Shown: positions 1 through 8,720, counted from the first letter of the stretch. The stretch: DNA of 64,000 nt from Rhodothermales bacterium (GCA_039944855.1 JBDUXZ010000019.1:1-64000), one strand, 5' to 3'. Numbers and translations are program-made. Notes: generated from the sequence alone by a model not told the origin.

Positions 1-130
1 CTCCCCCTCGGAGGGGGAGGACAGGTGGGGGTCCGCCTCGCTCGACGCGACCGCATCGGGCTCCTCGAACGCTGCGGACCCCCCGCTCGCCCCGCAAGCG
101 GGGCTTGCTGCCCCCCTCCGAGGGGGGCGA
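1..130. repeat. Nested palindromic intergenic element
   Basis: The stretch before the first gene is built from nested inverted repeats. CTCCCCCTC and GAGGGGGAG face each other at 1-19. GGGGGTCCGC (28-37) is answered by GCGGACCCCCC near 75-85. A second palindrome of the CCCCCTC/GAGGGGG type closes the element at about 111-128. It holds no convincing reading frame. A structurally similar element lies at 51315-51424. It could act as a terminator for a gene left of the window or be a small dispersed repeat; the sequence alone does not decide. Confidence 0.5.
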
Positions 131-194
131 GTCCATAACACACTCTAGCGGCGACCGCGCGGTCGCCGTCCCCCTCCCCCTCATCCCACCCACC

Positions 195-1058
195 ATGTCT
201 GACTACGCCAACCCCGACGTCCTCGTCTCCACCGAGTGGGTCGCCGAGCACCTCAGCGACACGCAGCACGTCCGCATCGTCGAGTCCAACGAGGACCTCC
301 TGCTCTACAGCACCGGCCACGTCCCCGGCGCCGTCCACATCGACTGGGTGAACGACCTCCAGGACGACACCGTCCGCGACTACATCGGCCGCGACGAGTT
401 CGCCCGCCTCTGCTCCGAGCGCGGCATCGCCGACGACACGACGGTCGTGTTCTACGGCGACAAGAACAACTGGTGGGCCTGCTACGCCTTCTGGACCTTC
501 AAGCTCTTCGGCCACGCCGACTGCCGGATCATGAACGGCGGGCGCGACAAGTGGATCGCCGAGGACCGCTCGCTCACCAAGACCGTCCCCCACTACCCCT
601 CGACCGACTACGAGCCGCAGGACCCCGACCTCTCGATCCGCGCCTTCCGCGACGAGGTGCTCAAGCACATGAAGAAGGGCGGCGCGATGGTCGATGTTCG
701 CAGCCCGCAGGAGTACATCGGCGAGCTGATGCACATCCCCGGCTACCCCGACGAGGGCGCGCTCCGCGGCGGCCACATCCCCGGCGCCGCGAACGTCCCG
801 TGGTCCCGCGCTGCCGCCGAGGACGGCACGTTCAAGTCGCGCGAGGAGTTGGAGGCGATCTACCTCGACGAGCAGGGCCTCGACGCGAAGGAGGACACGA
901 TTGCGTACTGCCGTATCGGCGAGCGCTCCAGCCACACATGGTTCGTGCTGAAGTACCTCCTCGGCTTCAAGGACGTCAAGAACTACGACGGGAGTTGGAC
1001 CGAGTGGGGCAACCTCGTCGGCGTGCCCATCGAGAAGGGCGAACGCGAGGACGGGTGA
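195..1058 (+). CDS. Thiosulfate/3-mercaptopyruvate sulfurtransferase (two rhodanese domains)
   Basis: This 287-residue protein has two rhodanese domains, roughly residues 8-125 and 150-285. It would move sulfane sulfur from thiosulfate or mercaptopyruvate through an active-site cysteine persulfide. The C-terminal domain has the catalytic loop CRIGERSS with Cys239, followed by [11 protein letters not shown]. The N-terminal domain has the rhodanese signature around [11 protein letters not shown] and a non-cysteine loop (GDKNNWW), as in actinobacterial CysA/SseA-type enzymes. The ATG at 195 opens conserved sequence ([13 protein letters not shown]); an in-frame ATG at 105 only adds low-complexity sequence from the upstream repeat. 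It lies just before sufE, so the two may share a role in sulfur mobilisation. Confidence 0.9.
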   Translation: MSDYANPDVLVSTEWVAEHLSDTQHVRIVESNEDLLLYSTGHVPGAVHIDWVNDLQDDTVRDYIGRDEFARLCSERGIADDTTVVFYGDKNNWWACYAFWTFKLFGHADCRIMNGGRDKWIAEDRSLTKTVPHYPSTDYEPQDPDLSIRAFRDEVLKHMKKGGAMVDVRSPQEYIGELMHIPGYPDEGALRGGHIPGAANVPWSRAAAEDGTFKSREELEAIYLDEQGLDAKEDTIAYCRIGERSSHTWFVLKYLLGFKDVKNYDGSWTEWGNLVGVPIEKGEREDG

Positions 1059-1098
1059 CAGAGGACGGAGGACAGAGGACAGAGGACAGAGGACAGAA
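1057..1098. repeat. Short tandem repeat, 7-bp unit
   Basis: Six units of a 7-bp motif (GACAGAG, with GACGGAG and a GACAGAA end variant) run from the stop codon of the sulfurtransferase into the intergenic space. The array could expand or contract by slippage; it is outside coding sequence. Confidence 0.8.
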
Positions 1099-1122
1099 AC
1101 TTATCCCTGACCCATCGCGCCC

Positions 1123-1146
1123 GTAGAGACGCAGCATGCTGCGTCT
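1123..1146. repeat. Dispersed GTAG palindrome, copy 1
   Basis: GTAG is followed by a perfect 20-bp palindrome at 1127-1146 (AGACGCAGCA and its complement). Similar palindromes occur at 24513, 25993, 28802, 40397, 48436, 57206 and 57304. The ATG inside the core creates a false upstream start for sufE. Confidence 0.85.
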
Positions 1147-1186
1147 GGCCGAACCGCCCCCGCCCCATCCGAAGGCGTCGAACGAC

Positions 1187-1606
1187 ATGAACGAGAAGCT
1201 GCAAGAGGCCGTCGAGAACTTCCAGATGCTGGACCCGCAGCTCCGGCTGGAGATGCTGCTGGACTACGCGAACGCGCTGCCCCCGCTCCCCGAGCGGCTC
1301 CATGCCCAGCGCGACGCCGGGCTCGGCCGCGTCGTGGAGTGCCAGTCGCCGGTCTACCTCTTCACCTCCGTCGACGACGGCACCGTCCGCCTCTTCGCCG
1401 ACGTGCCCGAGCAGGCGCCGACCGTGCGCGGCTTCGTCTCCCTCCTCGTCGACGCGCTCGACGGCGCGCCGCCCGCCGAGGTCGCCGCCGTGCCGGACGA
1501 CCTCCTCCGCCAGCTCGGCATCGCGCAAACGCTCGGGATGACGCGGCAACGCGGCCTCGGCGCCGTCCTCCACCGCATCAAGCACGCCGTCGCCGAAGCG
1601 GCGTAG
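1187..1606 (+). CDS. sufE: Cysteine desulfuration protein SufE
   Basis: The protein is 139 residues, the usual SufE length. SufE accepts persulfide sulfur from the cysteine desulfurase SufS and passes it to the SUF scaffold for iron-sulfur cluster assembly in the cytoplasm. The acceptor cysteine is Cys52 in the ECQSPVYLF loop, matching the family's (G/E)CQSxVW motif. The upstream helix (NFQMLDPQLRLEMLLDYANALPPLP) also fits SufE. The start at 1187 (MNEKLQEAV) is preferred because the earlier ATG at 1136 lies in a dispersed palindrome. No other suf genes are in the window. Part of its 3' end is repeated at 2911-2953. Confidence 0.9.
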   Translation: MNEKLQEAVENFQMLDPQLRLEMLLDYANALPPLPERLHAQRDAGLGRVVECQSPVYLFTSVDDGTVRLFADVPEQAPTVRGFVSLLVDALDGAPPAEVAAVPDDLLRQLGIAQTLGMTRQRGLGAVLHRIKHAVAEAA

Positions 1607-1682
1607 CTGCGCGACTCCGCAGGCACAGCACACTGTATAAACGGCCGGCCGAGGCCGTGCAGGCGCCGGCGGCACCGGTCTG

Positions 1683-2714
1683 TTACAGGAGCGCCATGGC
1701 GTCGCCGTACGAGTAAAAGCGATACCCGCGCGCCACCGCATCCCGGTACGTCTCCATCGTCAGTTCGTACCCCGCGAACGCGGCGACGAGCATGAGGAGC
1801 GTCGAGCGGGGGAGGTGGAAATTGGTGATGAGGCGGTCCACGGCGCGGAACCGGTACGGGGACTGGATGAAGATGTCGGTCCAGCCGCTGCCAGCGTGGA
1901 CGCGGCCGTGCTCGTCGGCCACGCTTTCTAGCGTGCGGACGGTGGTGGTGCCCACTGCCCAGACCGCGCTGCCGCGGGCACGAGCGGCGTTGACGGCGTC
2001 GGCGGCCTCCGGCGGGACGCGGTACCACTCCTTATGCATCGGGTGGTCGGCCGGGTCGTCCACCTCCACGGGGCGGAACGTGCCCACGCCCACGTGGAGC
2101 ACTAGCCGGGCCAGCTCTACCCCCGCCTCTTGCAGCCGCTCGATCAGCTCCGGCGTGAAGTGCAGGCCCGCCGTCGGGGCGGCCACCGAGCCCCGTTCGC
2201 GCGCGTAGACCGTCTGATACCGGTCCCGGTCGTCCTCGGTGACCTCCCGTTTCATGTACGGTGGAAGCGGCATCTCGCCGTAGCGAGCGAGCGCGTCCTC
2301 CACCGCGAGCGCGCTGCGCAGGCGCACCACGCGTTCGCCGCTGGGAAGGACCTCCACGACCTCGACCGACATCTCGGGCGAGACGTCGATCACGCGGCCG
2401 GGGCGCATCTTGGTCCCCGGGCGGACGAGGGCCGTCCAGAGCGATTCGTCCTCCCCCGGGTGCAGGAGGAGCACCTCCGCCTCGCCGCCGCCGGAGCGCC
2501 GGCCCCGCAGGCGAGCCGGGAAAACGCGCGTCTCGTTGACCACGAGCACATCACCGGGACGAACGTACGCTACGAGGTCCGAGAACAGGCGGTGGGTCCG
2601 TTCCCCGCTCTCGCGGTCGATCACCAAGAGCCTGCTCTGATCGCGGCGCTCGGCCGGATGCTGGGCAATCTGATCGGCGGGGAGGTCGTAGTCGTAGTCG
2701 GAGGTTCGATGCAT
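1683..2714 (-). CDS. queA: S-adenosylmethionine:tRNA ribosyltransferase-isomerase
   Basis: QueA transfers and isomerises the ribosyl group of SAM onto 7-aminomethyl-7-deazaguanine in tRNA, the penultimate step of queuosine synthesis. The 343-residue product begins MHRTSDYDYDLPADQIAQHP. It carries the family blocks APTAGLHFTPEL, LHVGVGTFRPVEVDD, MHKEWYRVP and the terminal RGYRFYSYGDAMALL, so it looks complete. The ATG at 2714 matches the canonical N-terminus; the open frame extends upstream without conserved sequence. It converges on sufE with 76 bp between them. It lies between sufE and a 43-bp repeat of the sufE 3' end, so this segment may have been rearranged. Confidence 0.95.
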   Translation of the reverse strand: MHRTSDYDYDLPADQIAQHPAERRDQSRLLVIDRESGERTHRLFSDLVAYVRPGDVLVVNETRVFPARLRGRRSGGGEAEVLLLHPGEDESLWTALVRPGTKMRPGRVIDVSPEMSVEVVEVLPSGERVVRLRSALAVEDALARYGEMPLPPYMKREVTEDDRDRYQTVYARERGSVAAPTAGLHFTPELIERLQEAGVELARLVLHVGVGTFRPVEVDDPADHPMHKEWYRVPPEAADAVNAARARGSAVWAVGTTTVRTLESVADEHGRVHAGSGWTDIFIQSPYRFRAVDRLITNFHLPRSTLLMLVAAFAGYELTMETYRDAVARGYRFYSYGDAMALL

Positions 2715-2910
2715 GCAAAGACGAGCGGATAGAGGCACAGGGGCGGCAGGGCGCGGGGGCCAACGGGCGGACCAGCCCGGCAAGGTACCGCCCGGAGCGG
2801 GGGCGACTCCGACCGGCACCGGTTCCTCGCCGTCATGCGTAACCCTGTCGGGATGGCGTTCCGGGGCGCAGCGGGGGCCCGTCCTCAACGAGAGAGGGCG
2901 ATAGCGCAGG

Positions 2911-2953
2911 CTCGGCGCCGTCCTCCACCGCACCAAGCACGCCGTCGCCGAAG
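2911..2953 (+). repeat. Copy of the sufE 3' end
   Basis: Bases 2911-2953 match 1556-1598, inside the last codons of sufE, with one mismatch in 43 (C at 2933 where sufE has T at 1578). The copy is in the same orientation. Similarity ends three codons before the sufE stop. It is too short to encode anything; the rest of 2715-2966 shows no gene. Confidence 0.9.
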
Positions 2954-2966
2954 TCAAGTATAGCTA

Positions 2967-4313
2967 CTAGCGGAAATGGCGCTCGAAGGCGTCGAAGATG
3001 TCCGCACGCAGCGCTTTGCGCCCGGCCTTTGGTCCGCCGTTGATCATAATGACGATTCCGTTCTTCAGGGAACGATCGACGCTGAAGTATGTAGTCACAC
3101 CGTCCTGTCCGCCCAAGTGGTGCAGCGTGCGCGAGTAGCCGCCCACGTCGCGATCTGGGCTCAGGTGGACCCCGGTGCCGTACCACCCGCCCGCCTCACC
3201 GCCACTGTTCTCTTCATTGCCCGTTTCAAGCGGCTGGATGCACGTGCCGGTGTGACAGATCGGGTTGATCGAACCCAGAATCGGCAAGGGCGGGCAGCCC
3301 GCATCACTGGTGCAGGATGCGTTCGAGCTTAGCGTTGCGTGCTGGGCAGGGCGGAGCGCTTCGTGCAGATCGTCTGCCGTGAGGCCGCCTCGCCCCACGC
3401 CATCCACGCTGACATTCATGACCTCGCGCAAGAAGGCCGCATACTCCACCGGATGGGCCAGCAGACCGCCCGGAAACTTGACCTCGGCGTACTCGACCTC
3501 GCATGCGCAGGGCTCGCTGTCGCAGCCGCGTGCGAGATGGTCCATGCTGGCGGATGCGTCAGCGAAGGTGCTCTCGTCCATACCGAACGGCTCCAAAATC
3601 TCGGTCTCCAAGAACTCCTCCCCGTTGCGTCCTGTCTCGGCCAGCAACATCGCTTCGGCCAGCGCGAAGCCCCCGCTCGAATACTTCCACTTCGTGCCGG
3701 GCGTGCCAACGATCTCCACGGGATCGGAGCCAATCGGGGTCAGTAGGTCGTCCAGACCGGTCGTCGCGCTGGGGTGAGAGCACTCGGTCCCCGTGGTGGG
3801 GCGGTTGAGTCCGGCTGCGTTCTTCAGCAGTCGCCGAATGGAAATCATCTGTGTCGCAGCTACCGCCGCTACGCCCTGAATCCCCTGCACATTGACCCAT
3901 ACGCTCACCAGGCTGCCGGCGTGGCCGGACGCCGTATCGCTCACTTTGCGGCCCAGCCCGAACTCGCCGTGCAGCCGTGCCCCTTTCACCATGCCCAGCC
4001 CGGCGACGAACTTGGATAGCGAGGCCGCCTGATAGATCGTCTGGCCGTCTGTCTCGATGCCCGCAGCTCGGTCCTGATAGCCGTAGTGGCCCCGCAGTAG
4101 CGTAGGCACGCCGTCCTCGAACACCACGACCGTCGCGCCATCGGCCCCGTGATGTTCCAAGGCTTCGTCGATGGAGACCCCGCTCGCCCCGTCGATCTGA
4201 ATGTCCTGCGTCATCGCTTGAAAGCGCGTGGCCTCATCGAGCACAGGCCCGCCGCTTCCCGAGCATCCAGCGACGAGGAGAACCAAGCAACCTCCCAGCA
4301 TCACGTTCTTCAT
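2967..4313 (-). CDS. Serine hydrolase lipoprotein (class C beta-lactamase/esterase-like)
   Basis: This 448-residue lipoprotein has a lipobox ending at Cys17 (LLVAGC). The class C beta-lactamase/PBP4 fold motifs are readable: SxxK as S98-L-S-K101, the Tyr motif as Y211-S-S, and H399-L-G in place of KTG. It probably hydrolyses an ester, amide or peptide at the cell envelope; the substrate cannot be told. The ATG at 4313 has a good ribosome site (GGAGGGT) and a lipoprotein signal; upstream ATGs do not. Seven cysteines lie between residues 264 and 358, in a Cys-rich insert (CTSDAGC, CHTGTC) that looks more like myxobacterial secreted proteins. The gene and its AT-rich upstream region (4340-4400) are less GC-rich than their surroundings, which suggests acquisition. 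Confidence 0.85.
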   Translation of the reverse strand: MKNVMLGGCLVLLVAGCSGSGGPVLDEATRFQAMTQDIQIDGASGVSIDEALEHHGADGATVVVFEDGVPTLLRGHYGYQDRAAGIETDGQTIYQAASLSKFVAGLGMVKGARLHGEFGLGRKVSDTASGHAGSLVSVWVNVQGIQGVAAVAATQMISIRRLLKNAAGLNRPTTGTECSHPSATTGLDDLLTPIGSDPVEIVGTPGTKWKYSSGGFALAEAMLLAETGRNGEEFLETEILEPFGMDESTFADASASMDHLARGCDSEPCACEVEYAEVKFPGGLLAHPVEYAAFLREVMNVSVDGVGRGGLTADDLHEALRPAQHATLSSNASCTSDAGCPPLPILGSINPICHTGTCIQPLETGNEENSGGEAGGWYGTGVHLSPDRDVGGYSRTLHHLGGQDGVTTYFSVDRSLKNGIVIMINGGPKAGRKALRADIFDAFERHFR

Positions 4314-4421
4314 GTGACCCTCCGTAAGCGACGGCCGCGACCGCGCACATAGGTTTACTATAAACAAATAATTACACTCTATTATAACGTGCCGACCTGT
4401 GCGAAGTGCGTCGGGTATTGA

Positions 4422-6095
4422 CTACCCAAGCACGAGGCGCAGCCAGCGGTCGAGGTAGGCCGTCGCGCCGGGCAGGAGGGGGATTGCGCCGACGCCGACG
4501 GCCTCCACCGCCGTCCACAGCTTGCTCGCGGCGAACGCGCCCGGCGCGGGCTCGCGGTATGGGAAGAGTGCGACGGCCTGCTCGACGGTCCGCTCCCCCG
4601 CCGCGCTCACGATCGCGTCGCGGTAACGGTGGAGGTCGCCGAGGGCGGGCTCGGGCGGGCCGGGCGCGCCGTGCCGCCGGGCGTACCCGGTGCTGTCGTC
4701 ACGGCGGTACTTCGCGTCGAGCACGAAGCGGCGCGTGGTGCCGTCCCGCTCGATGGTCAGCAGCACGTCGGGGCGCTGCGCGAGGAGGCCGGCGCGGGCG
4801 GGGAAGCGCGGGTTGTACGTCACCGTCACCCGCCGCCCGTCGGCTTCGAACGCGACGCCGTGCCGCCGCCCGCGCCGCAACAGGAACCGGATGCCGCGGT
4901 GCTCGGCGCGGAAGAAGTCGTGCGGGGAGATCGGCCGGTCCAGCACGCGGGCCACGGCGCGGACGACGGTGAGGTAGGCCCACACCTCGTAGAGTGCCCA
5001 CAGGTCGTTCGTCGCGTGCGGGACGGGGCCGTCGGCGAGGCGGAGGCCGAGCGTGAGCGACTGACAGGCGGCGTGGGCTTCGGCGTAGCCGGGCGCGGTG
5101 AGCAGGCGTGGCGTCGGCGCCGGCGGCGGGCCGGGCGAGGCAGCGGCGAGCGGCGCGAGCCGGAGAAGTCGGGCGAGGCGGGCTTCGGTGTCGGCGAGGT
5201 CGGCGAGCACGCGGCGGCGGCGGGCCGAGGCCGGGCCACGGGACTCGTCGGCGTGGAGTTCGGCAAGCGTGCGGCGGGCGGCGGCGGTGCGGGCGCGGAG
5301 CCAGCGGTGCTCGGACGTATCGAGCGTGGCGCGGGCGAGGCGTTCCGTGAGGCGGGCGCGGACGGGCACGCCGGACCGGAGCGCCTGCACAGGACCGGCA
5401 CCGCGCCCCTGCCGGACGGCGGCACGCAGCGAGGCATCGGGCCGCTGCACGCGCTCGGCGCGGACGAGCGTCGGCTCGCGGAGGAGATCGCGGCGGGGGT
5501 GCGCGGCGATGTGGTCGAGCGCGGCTTCGAGCGTGGGGAGCGCGCGGCGGACGAGCGTCAGCCACGTCGCCCGGCGCGGCGGGGCCGAGGTCGCGACGGC
5601 AGGCGACGCCGTCGCGCGGAGATAGTCCAGCGCGAGCCCGGCGAGGGCTTCGTCCACCTCGTCGCGCATCGCCTCCACGTCCGCCCACGCCGCCTTTGTC
5701 GGCTCCACGTCCACCTCGAACGCGACCTCCTCCTCCCCATCGACGGCGATGACGAACGTGCTCCGCCCAATCTGCCCGCCGAAATTGACCGTGCCCGCGA
5801 CGACGCGCCCGCCGTCCTCCCGCGCGAGGCCGCCCACGACTACGGGGTCGCGGTGCCGGATCTCGACCACTCCGTGCGGGCTCGCAGCGAACAGGCGGTA
5901 CGTCGTCTGCTCGGCCAACCGGAGCGGAGCGCCGGCTACGACGGGCATGCCGTTCGCTTCGACGTGCGGCGCCGCGTCGGTCCGAAGCGGGCGTACGGCG
6001 AGGACGCCGGGCGGAGCCGTGGCGTCGGGCGGAGCGGTGGGGCCGCTCCAGGTCAGCCGAACGCGATTGGTGGTGATGGAGAACAGCGGGGGCAT
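4422..6095 (-). CDS. DUF2357/PD-(D/E)XK nuclease, McrC-like partner
   Basis: The 557-residue protein has the layout of DUF2357 proteins with a C-terminal PDDEXK_7 nuclease domain. The first 300 residues are a beta-rich region followed by an Arg-rich helical part. The nuclease core starts near residue 362 with the family's LYEVWAYL helix. The catalytic residues are Asp443 (QRPDVLL) and Asp460-Ala-Lys462 (FVLDAKYR), then the DLHRYRDAI helix. Such proteins pair with McrB-type AAA+ motors as the cutting subunit of McrBC-like restriction systems. The matching motor ends at 6836, also on the minus strand, with a GNAT gene between them. Cleavage activity is inferred from motifs only. Confidence 0.8.
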   Translation of the reverse strand: MPPLFSITTNRVRLTWSGPTAPPDATAPPGVLAVRPLRTDAAPHVEANGMPVVAGAPLRLAEQTTYRLFAASPHGVVEIRHRDPVVVGGLAREDGGRVVAGTVNFGGQIGRSTFVIAVDGEEEVAFEVDVEPTKAAWADVEAMRDEVDEALAGLALDYLRATASPAVATSAPPRRATWLTLVRRALPTLEAALDHIAAHPRRDLLREPTLVRAERVQRPDASLRAAVRQGRGAGPVQALRSGVPVRARLTERLARATLDTSEHRWLRARTAAARRTLAELHADESRGPASARRRRVLADLADTEARLARLLRLAPLAAASPGPPPAPTPRLLTAPGYAEAHAACQSLTLGLRLADGPVPHATNDLWALYEVWAYLTVVRAVARVLDRPISPHDFFRAEHRGIRFLLRRGRRHGVAFEADGRRVTVTYNPRFPARAGLLAQRPDVLLTIERDGTTRRFVLDAKYRRDDSTGYARRHGAPGPPEPALGDLHRYRDAIVSAAGERTVEQAVALFPYREPAPGAFAASKLWTAVEAVGVGAIPLLPGATAYLDRWLRLVLG

Positions 6096-6207
6096 GGGAA
6101 ATCGGGCGTGAGAAAGCGCGCGTTCTCCCCGAACAGGCGGTCGCCCAAATCGGTTGCACCAGAGTCCCCCCGTCCGTAACTAAGGACCCCGCCCGCTCCT
6201 CCCCTCC

Positions 6208-6834
6208 ATGCTCCCTGCCTCCGACCCGCCAGCCCCTCGCGGACCGTCGCTCCACCTCAAGTTGGAGGACGGGCGGCCGGTCCTGCTCCGCCCGGTCCTG
6301 CCGGAGGACGCACCGCTGATCCAGCAAGGGTTGGAGCGGCTGTCGGCCGCCTCCCGGACCTCGCGCTTCTTCGCCCCGGTGTCCCACCTCTCCGACGCCC
6401 AGCTCGACTACCTCACCCACGTCGACCAGGTGAACCACGTCGCGTGGGGCGCGCTCGACCTCTCGACGGACGAGGTTCTCGGGCTCGGCATCGGCCGGTT
6501 CGCGCGGCTGCCGTCCGAGCCCGAGGTCGCCGAAGTCGCCCTCGCCGTCGTCGATGCATCGCAAGGGCATGGGCTCGGGAGCCTCCTGTTCGGCGTGCTC
6601 TACTGCCTCGCCCGCGCGCAGGGCGTGACCGCGTTCCGCGCCGTCGTCATGCCGCACAACCAGGGCCTCGTCGAGCGCCTCCGCGCGATCGGCGGGGTCG
6701 TGCACCACGAAGAGGGGCAGGTGCTCATCGACGTGCCCGTCGTGACCGACACCGACCTGCTGCCGTCCACGCCCGAAGCGGACGGCCTCAAGCGCGTACT
6801 CCGCATGGTGGAAGCGGCGCTCGCCGAGGCGTGA
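6208..6834 (+). CDS. GNAT-family N-acetyltransferase
   Basis: The 208-residue protein has the GNAT fold from about residue 15. RPVLPEDAPLIQQGLERLS marks the first helix. ALAVVDASQGHGLGSLLFGVLYCLARAQG holds the acetyl-CoA-binding Q/RxxGxG/A motif as QGHGLGS. The later VMPHNQGLVERLRAIGG segment also fits the family and resembles the acetyltransferase domains of Pat-type enzymes, but no nucleotide-binding domain is present. The substrate is unknown. The gene lies inside the McrBC-like locus on the opposite strand, and its stop is one base from the stop of the EVE-McrB gene. It could be an unrelated insertion or a modifier of the system. Confidence 0.85.
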   Translation: MLPASDPPAPRGPSLHLKLEDGRPVLLRPVLPEDAPLIQQGLERLSAASRTSRFFAPVSHLSDAQLDYLTHVDQVNHVAWGALDLSTDEVLGLGIGRFARLPSEPEVAEVALAVVDASQGHGLGSLLFGVLYCLARAQGVTAFRAVVMPHNQGLVERLRAIGGVVHHEEGQVLIDVPVVTDTDLLPSTPEADGLKRVLRMVEAALAEA

Positions 6835-6835
6835 G

Positions 6836-8521
6836 TTACTCCCAGAACGACGCGAACCCGTCGGCCAGCAGCCGGTCCGTCATGAGCGCGAGGCGGGCGG
6901 CGGTGCGGGGATAGCGCGCCGCAGGCATCACCGGCGGGCGACCGCTGCGCTCCCACGCTTCGATCCGCTCGCGCACGTCATCGTCCAAGCGGAGCGGCGT
7001 GCCGTCGGAGGCCCAGCCCAGGAGCGCGAAGAGGGCCTGCCGGACGCTGCGGCTGCCCCCGGCGATGCGCGGCAGCAGCTTCATGAACAGGGCGAGGTCG
7101 AGCGGGTCAACGGCCTCGCCGTCGCGGGTGCGGAAGGCGTCGGGCGTTTCCGCCGCGTGGAGGACGAAGAGCGCCGCCTCGTCGCGCAGCCGGTAGCCGA
7201 CGCCGAGCCCGGCGGGCGCGAGCAGCCCGTTCGCCTCCGTCAGCACGGCGACGACGCGCTCGACCTTCGCGGCCACCCGCTCCGAGAGATCGGCGAGCCC
7301 GCCGAGGGTGAGGGCACGTGGTCGCCACGCCGCGACGGGCCACGGCTCCGGCGGCGACATTTCCTCCTGCGGCGACACCTTGCGCCACGTCCCGAGGTCC
7401 ACGTCGGAGAGTTCGAGCGTGAACGCGCGGTCGAGCACCTTCCGGCTGAACCCGTACGCGCTCTCGTCCATGTTCACCGTCCCGACGAGCCCGAGGTTCG
7501 GCGGCAGCGTCACAGCGCGGTCGGCGAGAAGCGGTGCGCTCTCGAACCCGCCGCCGGGCGCGAGGCGGCGGCTCTCGATCCGGCTCAGCACTTCGGCGAG
7601 GTAGTGCTCGGGCCGGGCGAGGTTCATCTCGTCGAGCACGGCGACGGTGAAGCCCCCGCGCTCGGCGGCTTCGCGGGCGACGGTGAGGAGCGCGCCGGGC
7701 CGGAAGTCGCCCTGCAGATCGGTGTAGCCGAGCACATCGGCGCTGTCGGTCCAGTCGGGGCGCACGGGGATGACGTGGGCGGTTCCGCCCGTGGCCTCCG
7801 CCACGAGTACGGGGAGCCGGCTCTTCCCGACGCCCGTCACCCCGGCGAGGATCACGAGCGGCTTCGTCCGCAGCGCCGTCACATACGCCGCGATCTGCCA
7901 CGGCTGATACACGAACCCCCGCGCCGCGACGGCGTCGATCAGCCGTTCCAGCGCCGCCGCTCGGTCCCACTCCGCCAGTTCGGGCTGATAACCGCTCGCC
8001 GGCTCGCCGACGACCGAGGCGGGCTCCTCGCCCCGCTGCGCCTGCCGGAGCCGCTCGAACGCCGCCATCAGCTCGTCGAAGCTGCGGCCTTCGCGGGCGC
8101 GGACGAGGAACTCCAGCACCTTCCCGTCGATGCTCGGGAGCGGGTGGACGACGCGCTGCGCGACGGCGCGGAACTGCCGGTCGGGGTCGTCGAGGTCCGG
8201 GTACTCGTCGAGCACGGTGAGCTTGCCGGCGAAGGCGTCGTAAGCCACCCACGCCTCCTCGCTCAGCCGGACGAGCGGGCGGACGCGGACACGGTGCGGG
8301 TAGTGGCCGCCCGGCACGAGCGCCGTCGCGTCCTCGAACGGTGGACTCGTCACTTCGTAGAGCCCGGCGATGACGCGGCGGCCCGGGAGGTACGCCACGA
8401 TCCGGTCGCCCGGCCGAACCGCCTGCATCGCCTGCCGCCCCACGCGCCGCACGGCGAACGTGCCGGCGCGGTCGTAGACCGGGAAATTGTCGGGAGGGAC
8501 GGACCAGAGCCAGTAAGCCAT
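6836..8521 (-). CDS. EVE-domain McrB-like AAA+ motor
   Basis: The 561-residue protein joins an N-terminal EVE (PUA-like) domain, about residues 1-140 (MAYWLWSVPPDNFPVY start), to a McrB-family AAA+ domain, about residues 200-480. Walker A is GVTGVGKS at 227-234, Walker B is VAVLDEMN with Asp297-Glu298, and the sensor-like GTVNMDES is at 348-354. EVE domains are known or proposed to recognise modified bases such as 5-methylcytosine. McrB AAA+ domains hydrolyse GTP to drive DNA translocation. The protein is therefore predicted to sense modified DNA and activate the nuclease encoded at 4422-6095. The ATG at 8521 begins the EVE fold; the longer frame upstream has no conserved sequence. Confidence 0.85.
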   Translation of the reverse strand: MAYWLWSVPPDNFPVYDRAGTFAVRRVGRQAMQAVRPGDRIVAYLPGRRVIAGLYEVTSPPFEDATALVPGGHYPHRVRVRPLVRLSEEAWVAYDAFAGKLTVLDEYPDLDDPDRQFRAVAQRVVHPLPSIDGKVLEFLVRAREGRSFDELMAAFERLRQAQRGEEPASVVGEPASGYQPELAEWDRAAALERLIDAVAARGFVYQPWQIAAYVTALRTKPLVILAGVTGVGKSRLPVLVAEATGGTAHVIPVRPDWTDSADVLGYTDLQGDFRPGALLTVAREAAERGGFTVAVLDEMNLARPEHYLAEVLSRIESRRLAPGGGFESAPLLADRAVTLPPNLGLVGTVNMDESAYGFSRKVLDRAFTLELSDVDLGTWRKVSPQEEMSPPEPWPVAAWRPRALTLGGLADLSERVAAKVERVVAVLTEANGLLAPAGLGVGYRLRDEAALFVLHAAETPDAFRTRDGEAVDPLDLALFMKLLPRIAGGSRSVRQALFALLGWASDGTPLRLDDDVRERIEAWERSGRPPVMPAARYPRTAARLALMTDRLLADGFASFWE

Positions 8522-8720
8522 CGGAGAGCGAAATGGGAGGCGGAGGGTCGCGCGGCGGCGCCCGGTTCGGACGGGCCGCGCCCGGCCGGGATCGGACGCA
8601 ACGCCGTGAAGATAGGCGAGGCTCCACGAACGGAGGCCGCGCCGGGCCGACGGGGCTTGTCCTGCGTGCGGCACGGCGTTACCATTGCTCCTTCTCCTCA
8701 ACCCATCCCACGGCCTCCCT

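Noticed and set aside
1136-1186. Upstream ATG as the sufE start
   Set aside because: The codon lies in the core of a dispersed palindrome and the added residues are not conserved in SufE.
4340-4400. TATAAT-containing AT-rich stretch as a firm promoter of the serine hydrolase
   Set aside because: A TATAAT-like sequence is present on the minus strand, but no -35 element lies at the right distance, so it was not called.
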